Source of the DNA: Actinomycetales bacterium
GTDB lineage: Bacteria; Actinomycetota; Actinomycetes; Actinomycetales; Cellulomonadaceae
Length of the DNA: 5,685 nucleotides
Assembly: GCA_012514835.1 (NCBI GenBank)
Contig: JAAYZM010000403.1
Span: 1-5,685, forward strand
Direction of reading: 5' to 3'
This document shows, piece by piece, positions 4,345 to 5,685 of this stretch. The stretch's first letter is position 1; the number at the start of each line of letters is the position of its first letter. The notes beneath the pieces are model-generated. The model had not been told where the DNA came from. It made no database searches and saw nothing but the letters and a program-made list of their open reading frames with translations. Both the position numbers and the translations under genes were made by a program.

Positions 4345-5685
4345 ATGACGAGCGGTTCGACGCGCCACGACGGTGCCCGGGGGCGGGTGCACGGGGCGGT
4401 CGCGGCGCTCGCGGCGGCGACCCTCGTGCTCGCCGCGTGCAGCCCCGGCACGCCCACGGTGCCGCAAGAGGTCACGGTCACGCCCACGTTCGACCGGACC
4501 ACCCCGCCCGCCCCGAGCCCGTCACCGAGCCCCTCGCCCACGGTCGAGGTCGTGCTCGACGCCGGGGCCGTGAACGCCGGTCACCCCACCGCGACCGCCG
4601 CGGGCGTGGCCGTGCTCGAGGAGGGCGGCAACGCCGTCGACGCCGCGATCGCCGCGGCCTTCGCCGTGACGGTGGGCGAGCCGTTCGGCTCGGGCCTCGG
4701 CGGCGGCGGCTCCGCGATCCTCGTGGCGCCCGGGATGGACGCCGTGAACGTCGACTACCGCGACGTGGTCCCTGCCTCGGGCGTCCCCGCGGACTTCACG
4801 GGCGTGCCCGGGTTCGTCGCGGGCCTGTGGCACCTGCACCAGGAGTACGGCACGCTCCCGTGGGAGCGCCTCGTGGAGCCCGCGATCGAGCTCGCGCGCG
4901 ACGGGGTCGAGGTGAGCGAGATGCTGCACAACCAGCTGCGCGGCACCAACGGCACCCGGGCCACGCGCGGCGTCGAGCACTTCCGCCCGGGCGGCACGCC
5001 GCTCGCGAAGGGTGACCTGCTGGTCCAGGAGGACCTCGCGCGCTCTCTCGAGCGCGTCGCGGCCGGCGGCGCCGAGGCGTTCTACCGCGGCAAGGTCGGG
5101 AAGAGCATCAGCAAGGCGCACAAGTCGCTCGACGCGGCCTCGCTCGGGTCCTACGCCGTCCAGGTCAGCGCGCCGCCGCGCGGGGAGTGGGCCGGGTACA
5201 CCGTGCTGGGCGCGACGCCCGCGCTCCCGGGCCCCGGCTTCATCCAGCTGCTCCAGATGATCGAGGCCCTCGACGTCACGAAGACGAAGGCGGGCTCCGC
5301 GGAGTACGTGAACCTCATGTCCACGGCGCTGCGCCGCTCGTTGCGGACCATGAAGAACGAGATCGGCGACCCGGCGTTCGTGGACGTCGAGTCGGCCGTG
5401 ATCACGGACCGGGACGCGAACGCGAAGATCGCCCGCGGGCTCGACCTGCGCGGCCCCGACCCGCAGCCCACGGCCTCGCCGTCGCCGTCACCGACGAAGA
5501 CGAAGAAGCCCAAGAAGCCCAAGCCGTCGCCGTCGCCGAGCAAGACGAAGAAGCCCAAGCCGTCGCCCTCGCCGTCGGACACGAAGTCGCCCGAGCCGAC
5601 CCCGACGCCGGACCCCACCCCGGAGCCGACGCCCACGCCCGACCCCACGACGGAACCACCCGCGGACCCCGGTGCAGGCTCCGCG
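4345..5685 (+). CDS. ggt: Lipoprotein gamma-glutamyltranspeptidase, large-subunit part (runs off the window)
   Basis: 447 residues without a stop up to the right edge. The N-terminus is a lipoprotein signal peptide: arginines at 7, 12 and 14, a hydrophobic stretch about 17-30, and lipobox LAAC with Cys32, followed by a Pro/Ser linker (53-66). Exported Ntn-hydrolases of this family cleave gamma-glutamyl bonds, for example in glutathione. Family landmarks are HPTATAAGVAVLEEGGNAVD (80-99), GSGLGGGGSAIL (115-126), Arg139 in DYRDVVPA (matching the substrate-binding Arg of E. coli Ggt), GVPGFVAGL (153-161), GTLPWERLVEPAIELARDG (169-187) and the EAFYRGKV region (244-251). The usual EAxRxAxxDR helix is replaced by STALRRSLRTMKNE before GDPAFVDV. 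From 373 a charged Pro-rich linker begins. The nucleophile Thr and small subunit would lie beyond the window. ATG at 4345 follows GAGGGGA (4331-4337). The 87 bases between the hairpins and this start show no clear promoter. Confidence 0.88.
   Translation, partial: MTSGSTRHDGARGRVHGAVAALAAATLVLAACSPGTPTVPQEVTVTPTFDRTTPPAPSPSPSPSPTVEVVLDAGAVNAGHPTATAAGVAVLEEGGNAVDAAIAAAFAVTVGEPFGSGLGGGGSAILVAPGMDAVNVDYRDVVPASGVPADFTGVPGFVAGLWHLHQEYGTLPWERLVEPAIELARDGVEVSEMLHNQLRGTNGTRATRGVEHFRPGGTPLAKGDLLVQEDLARSLERVAAGGAEAFYRGKVGKSISKAHKSLDAASLGSYAVQVSAPPRGEWAGYTVLGATPALPGPGFIQLLQMIEALDVTKTKAGSAEYVNLMSTALRRSLRTMKNEIGDPAFVDVESAVITDRDANAKIARGLDLRGPDPQPTASPSPSPTKTKKPKKPKPSPSPSKTKKPKPSPSPSDTKSPEPTPTPDPTPEPTPTPDPTTEPPADPGAGSA
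5461..5670 (+). repeat. Low-complexity linker: Lys-rich block then Asp/Glu-rich block
   Basis: Residues 373-442 of the transpeptidase consist mainly of Pro, Ser, Thr and charged residues. The 18-base sequence encoding KTKKPK occurs twice, identically, at 5497-5514 and 5542-5559, each preceded by a PSPSP-type run. A 30-base imperfect tandem repeat encoding PTPTPDPTPE and PTPTPDPTTE covers 5596-5655. Eleven Lys lie at 385-414 and none after; seven Asp/Glu lie at 412-441 and none between 373 and 411. Near-identical DNA copies suggest growth by slippage or unequal exchange. Confidence 0.9.

Noticed and set aside
4522..5121. A 199-codon minus-strand frame opposite the transpeptidase
   Set aside because: The + strand shows clear family motifs; the minus frame is Arg/Ala/Gly-rich with no recognisable domain.
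5151..5648. Minus-strand frame with a striking Gly-Val-Ser-Gly repeat
   Set aside because: It is the reverse complement of the Pro/Ser/Thr linker codons of the transpeptidase, so the repeat is a mirror and not a separate protein.
61..5685. A glutathione-salvage pathway joining the nitrilase-like amidase with the transpeptidase
   Set aside because: The two genes are over 3 kb apart with an opposing gene and a terminator between them, the amidase substrate is unknown, and actinobacteria mostly use mycothiol.

Overview
The window is very GC-rich, codon third positions are overwhelmingly G or C, and GTG and TTG starts are in use. Together with the gene families this points to a high-GC actinobacterium. 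A member of the Micrococcales near Cellulomonas is my best guess, but only a guess. A TrhA/hemolysin III gene diverging from a cis-prenyltransferase gene, with a PIN-PhoH gene close by, resembles the Rv1085c/Rv1086 pair and the nearby Rv1095 of Mycobacterium tuberculosis. This is recalled knowledge, not a search.

Layout from left to right. Positions 2-64 hold the last 20 codons of a + strand gene that enters from outside; its stop overlaps by 4 bp the GTG start of a nitrilase-superfamily amidohydrolase (61-885, +). A 12-bp perfect inverted repeat (906-940) separates this gene from the convergent membrane-protein gene trhA (973-1719, -). The 187-bp divergent region 1720-1906 carries two overlapping dyads (1774-1795 and 1792-1807) that look like an operator for trhA. 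Next come a cis-prenyltransferase (1907-2668, +), a 132-bp gap with a hairpin just before the next ribosome binding site, and a PIN-PhoH2 ATPase (2801-4210, +). After a GC-rich hairpin region, a lipoprotein gamma-glutamyltranspeptidase begins at 4345 and runs off the right edge without a stop.

Functionally this is mostly chromosomal housekeeping: amide hydrolysis, a membrane protein of the CREST superfamily, short-chain prenyl diphosphate synthesis, RNA unwinding/cleavage, and extracytoplasmic gamma-glutamyl hydrolysis or transfer. I see no mobile element, CRISPR array, tRNA or rRNA. Apart from the 4-bp overlap at the left end, every gene is separated by at least 87 bp, so a shared pathway is not indicated.

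The most unusual element is in the transpeptidase. A roughly 70-residue Pro/Ser/Thr-rich linker, lysine-rich in its first half and Asp/Glu-rich in its second, lies where the large subunit should end and the autocleavage site should follow. I do not see a clearly new multi-gene system.
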